A stretch of DNA of 64,000 bases from the NCBI RefSeq assembly GCF_014205055.1, contig NZ_JACHMS010000001.1:4092001-4156000 (forward strand), written 5' to 3'. The notes under the pieces were generated by a model that made no database searches, had not been told where the DNA came from, and was given only the letters and a program-made list of their open reading frames with translations. Below are positions 49,860 to 58,673 of this stretch, piece after piece. The DNA is from Streptomyces luteogriseus. GTDB taxonomy: Bacteria > Actinomycetota > Actinomycetes > Streptomycetales > Streptomycetaceae. The stretch's first letter is position 1. Every line of letters begins with the position of its first letter. A program made the position numbers and the translations under genes.

Positions 49860-50894
49860 CTACGGAGTGAGGACGACCTTTCCGGCGACCGTGCCGGACT
49901 CGGCCAGCCGCATGGCCTCGGAGACCCGGGCGAGCGGCAGTTGCGCGGCGATCCGGGCGGTGACCTCGCCGCGCCGGAGGGCGTCGAAGACCTGGGTGAG
50001 GTCGGCACGCAGCCGGGACCGGAAGCGGTTCCTGGTGAGGGCCCTGCCCGCCCAGACGTTGAAGAAGCAGGCCCGGCGGCGGTTGGGCAGCGCGTTCCAC
50101 ATCCACACGCGGAAGAGCAGCTTGAGGACGGACCACTGCTTGGAGCCCTCGTCGTCGCGGGTGGAGGCGCTGCCGTAGGAGACGAGGGTGCCGCCGGGGG
50201 CGAGGAGGCGCCAGGAGTCGGTGATGCCGCGGCCGCCGACGTGGTCGAAGACGGCGTCGACGCCGCCGGGGGCGAGGGCGCGGATGCGGGCGGCGACGTC
50301 CCCGGCGCGGTAGTCGACGGGGACGACTCCCTGCTCCCGCAGGGCGTCGTGGTGGCGTGCGGACGCCGTGCCGATCACCCGCGCCCCCGCGGCCAGGGCG
50401 AGCTGCACCAGGACGGAGCCGACGCCGCCGTTCGCGCCGTGCACCACGACGGTGTGCCCGGCGCGGACGCGGGCCTTGCGGTGCAGCATCTGCCAGGCGG
50501 TGACGCCGTTGACGACAAGGGTCTCCGCCTCCGCCGCTCCGACCCCTTCGGGCACCGGTACGACGTCCGCCGCGTCGACGCGCACATGGCTGGCCCAGCC
50601 GCCGACCTTCACCAGCGCGGCCACCCGGGTGCCGGTCAGACCCGGGTCGGCACCCTCGCCGGCCGCCAGCACCGTGCCGACGAGGTCGTAGCCGGGGACG
50701 AACGGGAAGGGCGGCTGGTCGTAGTAGCGGCCGCGCCGCATCTGTTGCTCGGCGAAGGAGACGCCGGTCGCCTCCATGCGGACCACGACCTGGCCGGGGC
50801 CGGGGGCGGGCACGGCCCCGTGGCGGATCCGGAGCCCCTCGGGCTCCACCCGACCCGGCAGGACGACCTCGACGAGTTCCCCGGTGCTGTTCAT
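49860..50894 (-). CDS. Zinc-less medium-chain dehydrogenase (quinone-oxidoreductase-like)
   Basis: 344 residues. N-terminal GroES-like domain with VVRMEATGVSFAEQQMRRGR and FPFVPGYDLVGTVLAAGEG. Nucleotide site VVVHGANGGVGSVLVQLALA (~150-170), the AxxGxxG variant used by NADPH-dependent quinone reductases. The catalytic zinc Cys/His ligands are absent. Divergent from a TetR gene whose operator-like repeats occupy the spacer. Confidence 0.9.
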   Translation of the reverse strand: MNSTGELVEVVLPGRVEPEGLRIRHGAVPAPGPGQVVVRMEATGVSFAEQQMRRGRYYDQPPFPFVPGYDLVGTVLAAGEGADPGLTGTRVAALVKVGGWASHVRVDAADVVPVPEGVGAAEAETLVVNGVTAWQMLHRKARVRAGHTVVVHGANGGVGSVLVQLALAAGARVIGTASARHHDALREQGVVPVDYRAGDVAARIRALAPGGVDAVFDHVGGRGITDSWRLLAPGGTLVSYGSASTRDDEGSKQWSVLKLLFRVWMWNALPNRRRACFFNVWAGRALTRNRFRSRLRADLTQVFDALRRGEVTARIAAQLPLARVSEAMRLAESGTVAGKVVLTP

Positions 50895-50941
50895 GACGAC
50901 CTCCGCTGCTGCCCGCTTCGATTACTAGCCCTTGTGTTCGT

Positions 50942-50999
50942 TATAGGTTCTAACGCAAAGCGGGAGCGACTGTCAATAACTTCAGTGATAGCCTCTAAC
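50942..50999. promoter_or_regulatory. Two direct operator-like repeats in the MDR/TetR spacer
   Basis: TATAGGTTCTAAC (50942-50954) and GATAGCCTCTAAC (50987-50999) match at 10 of 13 positions; the second ends just before the TetR start codon. The first also forms an imperfect dyad GTTA...TAAC. They are likely TetR binding sites controlling both genes. Confidence 0.6.
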
Positions 51000-51000
51000 C

Positions 51001-51687
51001 ATGACGCAGGCCGACGGCACGAAGACCCCCCGCGAGCGTTACCGCGCCCAGGTGCGTACGGAGATCAAGGAACGCGCCTGGGAGCAGATCGCCACGGCGG
51101 GCGCGTCCGCGCTGTCCCTCAACGCGATCGCCAAGCAGATGGGGATGAGCGGCCCGGCGCTGTACCGCTACTACGGCGGGCGCGACGACCTGATCACGGA
51201 GCTGGTCCGGGACGCCTACCGCAGCCTCGCCGACACGATCGCGGCGACGGCGGCGAAGGACGGCGCCGAGGTGGCGGCCCTCGCGCACGCCCTGCGGGAC
51301 TGGGCCCTGCGGGACCCGCACCGGTACTTCCTCATCTACGGCACACCCGTGCCCGGCTACCACGCGCCCGACGACATCACCGCGATCTCCTCCGAGATCA
51401 TGGCGCTCCTGCTGGACGCCTGCGCCACGGTGGACCGGGACGCCCCGGCGACCCCGTTCGGCGCCCACCTCGAAGAGCACCGGGAGTGGGCGGACGGCCA
51501 TCCCGCCCCGCCCGCGGCCCTGCACCGGGCCATGACCTTCTGGACCCGGCTGCACGGCGTCCTGTCCCTGGAACTCGCCGGACACTTCAGGGGGATGGGC
51601 TTCGACCCGGCGCAGCTCTTCGCCGCCGAGGTCGAGTCCCTGGCTTCTACCGCTTCCGCGCCCGGTACCGCTTCATCAGCGCCGTGA
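51001..51687 (+). CDS. TetR-family regulator (WHG-type C-terminus)
   Basis: 228 residues. HTH: VRTEIKERAWEQIATAGASA, KQMGMSGPALYRYYGGRDDL (residues ~18-65). The C-terminal part has ALRDWALRDPHRYFLIYGTP and MTFWTRLHGVLSLELAGHFR, a WHG-type ligand domain. Divergent from the MDR gene; its 3' end nearly meets the convergent 3-hydroxyacyl-CoA dehydrogenase gene. Confidence 0.92.
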   Translation: MTQADGTKTPRERYRAQVRTEIKERAWEQIATAGASALSLNAIAKQMGMSGPALYRYYGGRDDLITELVRDAYRSLADTIAATAAKDGAEVAALAHALRDWALRDPHRYFLIYGTPVPGYHAPDDITAISSEIMALLLDACATVDRDAPATPFGAHLEEHREWADGHPAPPAALHRAMTFWTRLHGVLSLELAGHFRGMGFDPAQLFAAEVESLASTASAPGTASSAP

Positions 51688-51720
51688 TCCGCGTCTGGCC
51701 GGCACAGCCGTCGAGCTCGG

Positions 51721-52608
51721 TCAGGAGGTCGTGGCACAGCTCGTAGAGGTCGCCGCCGGCCGCGCAACGGCTTCGATGAGCCGTTCCTGTCGTTCCCCGG
51801 TCAGCGGCGGGGTGCCGCCGCCCGCCCCCGTCCGCTGCATCGACGCGCCGATGTGCGCGACCAGGTGCCGGTAGCCGCCCGGCCCGCCGCCCAGGTGCGA
51901 GCCGAGGAACGGCCCGACCGTGGCCCAGCGCAGGCCCAGCGAGTTGGTCATGATCTTGTCGAGGTCCTCGGGGGTGACCACGCCCTGGTCGACGAGGTAC
52001 ACCGCCTCGCGGCTGAGCGCGTTCTGCAGGCGGTTGCCTACGAAGCCGGGGATCTCCTTGCGTTCGACGACCGGGGTGCGGCCGACCGAGGTGTAGAAGT
52101 CCAGCGCGGCCTGGACGGCTTCCTCGCCGGTGCGTTCGCCGGGCACGACCTCGACCAGCGGGACCAGGTGCGGCGGGTTGAAGGGGTGGCCGATCAGCAC
52201 GCGGGCGGCGTCCTCGTCCGCCAGCTCCCCCGTGAACGCGGTCGACGGGATCGCCGAGGACGAACTGAGCAGCAGGGCGTGGGCCGGGGCCTCACGGGCG
52301 AGGGTGGCGAACAGGTCCTTCTTGAACCCGGCCCGTTCGGGGCCGTTCTCCTGGACGACGTCCGCGTCCCGGACCGCGTCGGTGACATCGGCGGCGAGGC
52401 GCACCCGGTCGGCGAGACCGGTCACGTCCAGACCCCGTGCGGCCAGGTGCGGGGCGTACTGCTCCAGGGCCTCGGTGACGGCCTCGGCGAGGTCCTCGCG
52501 CGGGTCGCTCACCCGGACGGTCAGGCCGTGCGCGGCGAACAGGGCCGTCCAGGACAGTCCGATGGTCCCGGCGCCGATGACGGCGGCCGTACGGAAGGCG
52601 CGGGTCAT
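51721..52608 (-). CDS. 3-hydroxyacyl-CoA dehydrogenase family protein
   Basis: 295 residues. NAD-binding AAVIGAGTIGLSWTALFAAH at the N-terminus; catalytic region SSSSAIPSTAF, GHPFNPPHLVPLVEVVPGE with the His of GHPFNPP, and GFVGNRLQNALSREA. It oxidises a 3-hydroxyacyl-CoA or related beta-hydroxy acid. Its start overlaps the decarboxylase stop as ATGA. The last ~14 residues (ARPAATSTSCATTS) look like noise, while another frame continues GGDLYELCHDLLTELDGC, so a frameshift may have replaced the true C-terminus. Confidence 0.88.
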   Translation of the reverse strand: MTRAFRTAAVIGAGTIGLSWTALFAAHGLTVRVSDPREDLAEAVTEALEQYAPHLAARGLDVTGLADRVRLAADVTDAVRDADVVQENGPERAGFKKDLFATLAREAPAHALLLSSSSAIPSTAFTGELADEDAARVLIGHPFNPPHLVPLVEVVPGERTGEEAVQAALDFYTSVGRTPVVERKEIPGFVGNRLQNALSREAVYLVDQGVVTPEDLDKIMTNSLGLRWATVGPFLGSHLGGGPGGYRHLVAHIGASMQRTGAGGGTPPLTGERQERLIEAVARPAATSTSCATTS

Positions 52609-53351
52609 GACGCGGCCCCCTTCAGGTAGTCGTGGACCGGCTCGACGCCCGACAGCGTCAGGTCGGTGAGGATGTGGCTCGCCGAGACGACCTCCAGCAC
52701 CGGCAGGTCGGCCAGCGGGGCCAGCACGTGCTGGAACAGCTGGAGCCGGGCCGGGCCGGTCCAGGCCCCCTTGACGGTGAGGTCGGTGATGCGGGTGCGG
52801 ACGAGTTCCTGCACGCGCGGCACGCCGTCGTAGCCGGGGACGGTCTTGACCATGAACGTCGGCACGCCGATCTGTTCCTCGGCCTGGCGCCGGTCCAGCT
52901 CGTGGTGCTTGTAGCCCATGGTCGCGGTGGCGACCCGCAGACTGCCGTGGTCGAGCGTGCCGACGAGCGCGCCGGAGTCGACGTACAGCGCCGGGGAGCC
53001 GATGACCTTCGGGTAGGCGGCGACCTCGCGGCCGGAGGCGGTCGCCGGGAAGTTGTCGAGGTACATCGCGTGCAGGTACTCGCCGCGCTCGCCCTCGAAG
53101 CCGACGGGGATCGCCTGGCCGGCCTCGGTGTAGGGGCCGTAGCCGCTGACGTCGCCCATCTTCATGACCTCGAACCGGACCAACGGCTCCTCCACCCGAA
53201 GCGGTTCGGGGACGACGGCCCGCAGCGCGTCGGGGTCGGTGCGGTAGACGACGTTGAGGTACTCGCGGTCGGTGAACCGCGGGACCATCGGCGCGTACGC
53301 CGGGCTGGTGAGCGGGGTGGTGAGGTGCTGTCGTACGTCCTCGGTCCTCAT
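52605..53351 (-). CDS. adc: Acetoacetate decarboxylase family protein
   Basis: 248 residues. The Schiff-base lysine is K115 in REVAAYPKVIGSP, the position numbered 115 in the classical clostridial enzyme. Other family pieces: VVYRTDPDALRAVVPEPLRV, KMGDVSGYGPYTEAGQAIPV, FEGERGEYLHAMYLDN. The family also contains non-decarboxylating aldolase-like members, so the product need not be acetone. It sits second to last in the acyl-CoA operon, coupled to the dehydrogenase. Confidence 0.9.
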   Translation of the reverse strand: MRTEDVRQHLTTPLTSPAYAPMVPRFTDREYLNVVYRTDPDALRAVVPEPLRVEEPLVRFEVMKMGDVSGYGPYTEAGQAIPVGFEGERGEYLHAMYLDNFPATASGREVAAYPKVIGSPALYVDSGALVGTLDHGSLRVATATMGYKHHELDRRQAEEQIGVPTFMVKTVPGYDGVPRVQELVRTRITDLTVKGAWTGPARLQLFQHVLAPLADLPVLEVVSASHILTDLTLSGVEPVHDYLKGAAS

Positions 53352-53358
53352 GCCCGGC

Positions 53359-54135
53359 TCACCTCCCCGTCCACCGTGCCGGGCGGCGCTCGGCGAAGGC
53401 GGTCATGCCCTCGCGGACGTCGTCCGAGGCCATCAGGGGCTTCATCTGCTCGCGCTGGAAGGCGAAGGCCTCCTCGTCGGAGGCTCCGTCGGCGGCGCGG
53501 ACGACGCGCTTGACGGCCGCCAGCGCGAGCGGGGCGTTGTCCGCGACCCGCTCGGCCAGCCGCAGCGCCTCGGCGACGGCCTGTCCCTGGGCGGTGACCC
53601 GGTTGGCCAGGCCCAGTTCGCCGGCCCGGCGCCCGTCGACGGGCTCGCCGGTCAGCAGAAGTTCCATCGCGAGGTGGTGCGGGATGCGCTGGGGAAGCCG
53701 GATCACTCCGCCGCCGGCCGCGATCAGCCCGCGCTTGACCTCGGGCAGGCCGAACCGGGCGTCCTCGGCGGCGACGATCAGGTCGCAGGCCAGGGCCAGT
53801 TCGAAGCCGCCGCCCATGGCGAAGCCCTCCACGGCGGCGATGAGGGGCTTGTCCGGCCGGGACTCGGTCAGGCCGCCGAAACCGCGGCCCTCGACCTCGG
53901 GCGACTCACCGCGCAGGGCGGCCTTGAGGTCCATGCCGGCGCTGAACGTGCCGCCCTCGCCGGTCAGGACGCCGGCCCGCAGGGTGGGGTCGGCCTCCAG
54001 TGCGTCGAGTGCGGCGGCCAGGGCGGTGGCGGTCGCCGCGTTCACGGCGTTGCGGGCCTCTGGGCGGTCCAGTGTGATCAGCAGGGTGGAGCCGATGCGT
54101 TCGGTGCGCACGACGGGAGGTGTGGGGGTGCTCAT
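53359..54135 (-). CDS. Enoyl-CoA hydratase/isomerase (crotonase)
   Basis: 258 residues with AGGAGG upstream. Oxyanion-hole motifs: GGTFSAGMDLKAAL (~60-75) and EGFAMGGGFELALACDLIVA (~100-120). The second catalytic Glu is found at LPEVKRGLIAAGGG. It hydrates or isomerises an unsaturated acyl-CoA. Third position from the LysR side, 7 bp upstream of the decarboxylase gene. Confidence 0.93.
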   Translation of the reverse strand: MSTPTPPVVRTERIGSTLLITLDRPEARNAVNAATATALAAALDALEADPTLRAGVLTGEGGTFSAGMDLKAALRGESPEVEGRGFGGLTESRPDKPLIAAVEGFAMGGGFELALACDLIVAAEDARFGLPEVKRGLIAAGGGVIRLPQRIPHHLAMELLLTGEPVDGRRAGELGLANRVTAQGQAVAEALRLAERVADNAPLALAAVKRVVRAADGASDEEAFAFQREQMKPLMASDDVREGMTAFAERRPARWTGR

Positions 54136-54157
54136 GACTGTCGTCCTCCTGTGGCGA

Positions 54158-55327
54158 TCAGCGGGCGGTGGCGTCGAGTTCGGCGAGGACGTCCTCGGTG
54201 TCCTGGCCCGCTACCGGTGCGAGGCGGCGGATCGAGCCGGGGGTGGCGGAGAAGCGCAGCGGGATGCCGATGGTGCGGACCGTGCCCTCGGTCGGGTGCT
54301 CGACGGTGTCGAGCAGGTGGCCGCCCTGGACGTAGGGGTCGTCGTGGGCGCGGTCGAGCTCCAGCACGGGCGCCATCGGGATGCTGTGCTTGGCGCACAC
54401 CTCCGCCCACTCCTCGGTGGTCAGCGCCGGGGCGCAGACCTCCAGGAGCGCGGCCAGGTCCTCGTGGTCGGCGCTGTCGATGGCGTCGCCGTTCACGCGC
54501 GGGTCCTCGGCGAGGTCGGGGCGTCCGGCGGCGGTGAGGAAGTCCCGGTAGTTCTGCGGGTTGTACGGCATGACGCAGGCCAGGCCGTCCTTGGTGCGCA
54601 CGGCCTTGTGGCCCTTCAGCATGGACAGCGGGAAGCCGGTGGGGCCGGTCTCGGGCACGTGGGTGTGGCCCGCGAGGTGCTCGACCAGGTTGAACGCGAT
54701 CAGGGTGTCCGTCATCGGGATCTCGACGAGCTGGCCCTGGCCGGTCTTGTTCCGGTGCAGCAGCGCGGCCAGCACGCTGTAGGCGATGGTGAGGGAGGAG
54801 ACCTTGTCGCCGATGATGGTCGGCAGGTAGACGGGCTCGCCGAGCGCCCGGTCGGCGATGTCGACCAGGCCGGAGGCGGCCTGCACGGTCTCGTCGTAGG
54901 CGGCGTTGCCGGCCCGGTCCGAGTCGCTGCGGAAGCCCTGGGCGTGCGCGTAGACGAGGCCGGGGTTGCGGGCGGCGATGTCGTCGTGGGACAGGCCGAG
55001 GCGGTGCAGGGCGCCGGGGCGCATGTTGGTGATCAGCACGTCCGCGGTGTCGATCAGCCGCAGGGCACGCTCGCGGTCGGTGTCGTCCTTGAGGTTGAGG
55101 GACACGCTGCGCTTGTTGCGGTTGACGTTGAGGTTCAGCGGGGTCATACCCGGGGTCGTGCGGTAGTGGCCGGTGCGCACGGTGTCGGACGGCGACTCGA
55201 TCTTGATCACGTCGGCGCCCAGGTCGCCGAGGATCTGGGCGGCGTAGGGGCCCATCACCACGGTCGAGAGGTCGATCACGCGGATGCCCTCCAGCGGGCC
55301 GGCGACGGTGTCGGTGATGTCCGTCAT
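54158..55327 (-). CDS. CaiB/BaiF-type (class III) CoA-transferase
   Basis: 389 residues with GAGGAG upstream. N-terminal GIRVIDLSTVVMGPYAAQIL, GDLGADVIKIESP are classic for the family; also ITNMRPGALHRLGL, and a nearby acidic catalytic candidate in AAYDETVQAASGLVD. It moves CoA between acids and starts the pathway encoded by the next three genes. First gene of the operon; the promoter lies in the 150-bp gap before the LysR terminator. Confidence 0.93.
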   Translation of the reverse strand: MTDITDTVAGPLEGIRVIDLSTVVMGPYAAQILGDLGADVIKIESPSDTVRTGHYRTTPGMTPLNLNVNRNKRSVSLNLKDDTDRERALRLIDTADVLITNMRPGALHRLGLSHDDIAARNPGLVYAHAQGFRSDSDRAGNAAYDETVQAASGLVDIADRALGEPVYLPTIIGDKVSSLTIAYSVLAALLHRNKTGQGQLVEIPMTDTLIAFNLVEHLAGHTHVPETGPTGFPLSMLKGHKAVRTKDGLACVMPYNPQNYRDFLTAAGRPDLAEDPRVNGDAIDSADHEDLAALLEVCAPALTTEEWAEVCAKHSIPMAPVLELDRAHDDPYVQGGHLLDTVEHPTEGTVRTIGIPLRFSATPGSIRRLAPVAGQDTEDVLAELDATAR

Positions 55328-55425
55328 CGGATTTCTTCACTCCTCGGTTCGCCATGTGTGTGTATCTGGAAACTAAGTTAGCGCGATAAGCGCGGCGAAC
55401 GGAAACAAATGGAGTGACCGAATAG

Positions 55426-55464
55426 CGAAAAGCGGTATGACCGCAGTGGTCATACCGCTTTTCG
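55426..55464. terminator. 17-bp-stem hairpin between the LysR gene and the CoA-transferase operon
   Basis: CGAAAAGCGGTATGACC (55426-55442) and GGTCATACCGCTTTTCG (55448-55464) pair perfectly around GCAGT. It follows the LysR stop by 18 bp in the direction of transcription, and the stem ends in a T run. It insulates the operon from read-through. Confidence 0.88.
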
Positions 55465-55481
55465 TGAAGATTTTCAGGTGA

Positions 55482-56393
55482 TTATGAGTGGAGCGGTTGG
55501 GCGAACACCTCGCGGGCCGCCGCCACGACTTCTTCCAGGTCACCGCCGCGTGCCCGGTCCTTGCGCCAGATCAGGCCGGTCTCGAGACGGGGGTGGAAAT
55601 CGGAGAAGGGAAGGACCACGACGTTGTCGAGACGGTAATTCTGAACGGGACTTCTGGGATCCAGCATGGAAATGGAGAACGCCATACCGCCAGAGACTAT
55701 TTCGGAGACCCCGTCGAAGGTGGCACTGCCCAGTTCGACGCGCTTCCTGATGCCGAGTTCGGCGAGCTGCTGGTCGAGGCCACGGAAGTACGCGTTGGTC
55801 ACGGCCGTCGGGGAGCCGGCGTAGGCGAGCTCGGCCAGTTCCGCGAGGGCGACGGACTCGCGTCCCGCGAACCGGTCCCGGGGCACGACCGCGCCGAGCC
55901 GCTCCGACATCACCGGCATCTGCTCCAGCGCCGGGTCGCCGCCGGCCGGGAGCCGGGCCAGGGTCAGCGCAAGCCTGCCGTCGCACACCGCGTCCACGAG
56001 CCGGTCGGTGCCGCCGGGCCAGCGTTTGATCTCGAACCGGTCGCCGACCCGCTCGGCGAGGGCGTCCATCCGCTCCCGAAGGTCGGGATGGACGCCACTG
56101 GGAACGCCGAGCAGCAGGGTGGTCCGCCGCGGCCGGGCCGTCTCGTCCAGCCGCCACCGGATGGAGTCGACCTGCTCCAGCACCCCGCGCGCGATCGGCA
56201 CCAGCGCGTTGCCGGCCGGGGTGAGCCGCACACGGTGGGTGTCCCGGTCGAACAGCCGGTGCCCGACCTCGTTCTCGAGGTCCTTGATCCGCCGGCTCAA
56301 CGGGGAGGCCGCCATGTGCAGTTTGCGGGCCGCGGTGGAGAAGTTCAGCTCTTGGGCGACGGCGAGGAAGTAGCGCAGGTGCAGGAGCTCCAC
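55482..56393 (-). CDS. LysR-family transcriptional regulator
   Basis: 303 residues from a GTG start giving MELLHLRYFLAVAQELNFST. HTH region AARKLHMAASPLSRRIKDLE, then a type 2 periplasmic-binding-like effector domain (~90-300) with LLLGVPSGVHPDLRERMDAL. It lies upstream of, and in the same direction as, the CoA-transferase operon, but is separated from it by a terminator. It probably senses the operon's substrate. Confidence 0.93.
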   Translation of the reverse strand: MELLHLRYFLAVAQELNFSTAARKLHMAASPLSRRIKDLENEVGHRLFDRDTHRVRLTPAGNALVPIARGVLEQVDSIRWRLDETARPRRTTLLLGVPSGVHPDLRERMDALAERVGDRFEIKRWPGGTDRLVDAVCDGRLALTLARLPAGGDPALEQMPVMSERLGAVVPRDRFAGRESVALAELAELAYAGSPTAVTNAYFRGLDQQLAELGIRKRVELGSATFDGVSEIVSGGMAFSISMLDPRSPVQNYRLDNVVVLPFSDFHPRLETGLIWRKDRARGGDLEEVVAAAREVFAQPLHS

Positions 56394-56697
56394 GGCGTTC
56401 AGCCTAGCCGCTGCGGCCGCACCCCCCGCTGCCCTGCCGACGCCCGGGCGTCACGCGTTTCCGATCGTGATGAAGGGGTCCCACGGGAAGGAGCCCCGCA
56501 CCTGGCGGTGGCGGTCGAGAAACACCCTCGAAGCCGGCGGCGCCCTTCAGACCCGGGCCACCCCCTTGCTCACCCTCGACGAGATCGACGAGGCCGCCCG
56601 CCGGCAGGTCTCCTGCCGCGCACCCGGCGACTGAGCCGGCCCGCCCCGTTACCGTTTCGGACGATCGGGCCGCACGAGACGGGGGGCGTTCGTCGCC
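56394..56697. other. 304-bp gap with a short plus-strand protein tail
   Basis: From about 56465 to 56634 the plus strand reads RNTLEAGGALQTRATPLLTL and DEIDEAARRQVSC to a TGA. It has protein-like texture, as if the 3' end of a lost gene, but I cannot identify it. The rest is the promoter region for the kinase gene. Confidence 0.4.
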
Positions 56698-57870
56698 ATG
56701 GGCATACGCGGGGAACTGCGCGGGCGGTGGGAGCGGGGGCGGGTGCTCGCGGCGGACCATCCGCTCCTGGCCGACATCGGCGTCGCACTGCTCGTCCAGG
56801 GCGCCATGACCATGCCCTTCCTGGTGCCGCGCGCACCCGGGCTGCCGCCGGCGAGCTGGGCCGCGTACGGGATGAGCACCCTCACCGTGCTGCCGCTGGT
56901 CTGGCGCAGGCGTGCTCCCGTCGCCGTGCTGTTCGCGGTGCTGGCCGCGAACCTGCTGTACCGGCTGACCGTCGACGGCCCCGGGCAGCCGCTGCCGTAC
57001 ACCGGACTCGTCGTCGTCTACACCGTCGCCGCGCTGTCGGCCCCGCGCGAACGGCTCGTCACCGGGCTGGTGCTGGCGGTCGCCGTGCCGGTGGGGGTGT
57101 GGCTCAACACCCGGTCGGCACGCGAACTGACCTTCTCCCTCTTCGTGTTCGCGGCCGCCTATGTCTTCGGGCGGCTCACCGACGCCCGGCAGCGGGCCCA
57201 CCGCGTCGAGGCCGAGCAGGCCGCGGCACGCGAACGGGCCCGGATCGCACGGGAGATGCACGACATCCTCTCCCACGCCGTCAGCCTGATGATCGTGCAG
57301 GCCGAGGCCGGACCGGTGGCCGTGCGTGCCGCGCCCGAGCGGGCCGAGGCGGCCTTCGACGCCATCTCCGCGGCCGGGCGGGACGCCATGGCGCAGTTGC
57401 GGCACATGCTGGGGGTGCTGCGGGACGACGGTGCCGGGAGCGACGGCACCGCCCCGCGCGAGCCGCAGCCCGGCCTCGCCGCACTGCCCGGACTGCTCGA
57501 CCGGGTGCGCGGGAGCGGGCTCGACGTGACGTACCGGGCCGTGGGGGACGTCCGGCCCGTCTCCGCGGGCGTCGGCGCCACCGTCTTCCGGGTGGTGCAG
57601 GAGGCCCTGACCAATACCCTCAAGCATGCGGACGCACACAGCGCACAGATTCAATTGACGTACTCGGCTTGTGAGTTGGAGGTCACCGTGAGCGATGACG
57701 GGCGGGGGCCGCACGCCGTGCCCCGTCGCGGCGGGCACGGGCTCGTCGGGATACGGGAACGGGCCGCGGCCCACGGGGGCGGCGCGGTCACCGGGCCGGG
57801 CGCGGGCGGGCGCGGGTTCGAGGTGCGGGTGCGGATTCCCGTCCCCGCGGCGGCGGAGGCGGGAGCGTGA
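56698..57870 (+). CDS. Two-component sensor histidine kinase (NarX/DesK type)
   Basis: 390 residues. Four to five N-terminal helices (to ~residue 165), then a HisKA_3 dimerisation domain with H188 in IAREMHDILSHAVSLMIVQA. The HATPase region has FRVVQEALTNTLKHADAHSA and DDGRGPHAVPRRGGHGLVGI. It autophosphorylates H188 and passes the phosphate to the regulator encoded next, with which it overlaps as GTGA. No extracellular sensing domain, so it likely senses a membrane signal. Confidence 0.94.
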   Translation: MGIRGELRGRWERGRVLAADHPLLADIGVALLVQGAMTMPFLVPRAPGLPPASWAAYGMSTLTVLPLVWRRRAPVAVLFAVLAANLLYRLTVDGPGQPLPYTGLVVVYTVAALSAPRERLVTGLVLAVAVPVGVWLNTRSARELTFSLFVFAAAYVFGRLTDARQRAHRVEAEQAAARERARIAREMHDILSHAVSLMIVQAEAGPVAVRAAPERAEAAFDAISAAGRDAMAQLRHMLGVLRDDGAGSDGTAPREPQPGLAALPGLLDRVRGSGLDVTYRAVGDVRPVSAGVGATVFRVVQEALTNTLKHADAHSAQIQLTYSACELEVTVSDDGRGPHAVPRRGGHGLVGIRERAAAHGGGAVTGPGAGGRGFEVRVRIPVPAAAEAGA

Positions 57871-58577
57871 CGATCCGGGTCGTGGTCGCCGACGACCAGG
57901 AGCTGGTGCGCAGCGGCTTCGCGATGATCCTGGACGTGCAGCCGGACATCGAGGTCGTCGCCGAGGCGGGTGACGGCGCCGAGGCCGTCGACGCGGTGCG
58001 GCGGCACGCGCCCGATGTGGCGCTGCTCGACATCCGGATGCCCCGCGTGGACGGCATCGAGGCCTGCCGTGCGATCAGCGCCGCGGGCGACTGCCGGACG
58101 GTGATGCTGACGACCTTCGACTCCGACGAGTACGTGTACGAGGCGCTGCACGCGGGCGCGAGCGGCTTCCTGCTCAAGGACGTCCGCCGGGACGATCTCG
58201 TGCACGCCGTGCGGGTCGTCGCCCGGGGCGACTCGCTGCTCGCCCCCTCCGTCGCCCGGCGTCTGGTGGAGCAGTACACCCGCCCCGCCGCCCGGTCCCG
58301 CCGTCCCGATCCCCGGCTGGACGTCCTGACCGCCCGGGAGCGCGAGACGCTGCTGCTGCTCGCGCGAGGCCTGTCGAACGCCGAGATCGCCGCCGAGCTG
58401 GTGGTGAGCGACCACACCGTCAAGACGCATGTCGGCAACGTGCTCGCGAAGCTGGGCCTCAGGGACCGGATCCAGGCCGTGATCTGCGCCTACGAGACCG
58501 GGCTCGTCGCCGCCGGGGATCCCCCGCCCGGGGGAGCGGACCGGGCCGGGCCCTCCCCCGCGCCGGCGAGGAAGTGA
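57867..58577 (+). CDS. NarL/FixJ-type response regulator
   Basis: 236 residues. Receiver domain with acidic pocket DD (9-10), phospho-acceptor D55 (VALLDIRMP) and K105-type LLKDVRRDDL. LuxR HTH: LTARERETLLLLARGLSNAE, HTVKTHVGNVLAKLGLRDRI. The C-terminus has a ~25-residue Pro/Gly extension. Translationally coupled to the kinase gene. Candidate targets include the serine hydrolase that follows. Confidence 0.95.
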   Translation: MTIRVVVADDQELVRSGFAMILDVQPDIEVVAEAGDGAEAVDAVRRHAPDVALLDIRMPRVDGIEACRAISAAGDCRTVMLTTFDSDEYVYEALHAGASGFLLKDVRRDDLVHAVRVVARGDSLLAPSVARRLVEQYTRPAARSRRPDPRLDVLTARERETLLLLARGLSNAEIAAELVVSDHTVKTHVGNVLAKLGLRDRIQAVICAYETGLVAAGDPPPGGADRAGPSPAPARK

Positions 58578-58673
58578 CCCCGCAAGACCACCGGCGGGGG
58601 CGATCCGCGCGGCGGCCCGGCTCCGGAGGATAGGGACGTCACCCAACGCCCCTTCTCCTCGACGGAGTTCGCT

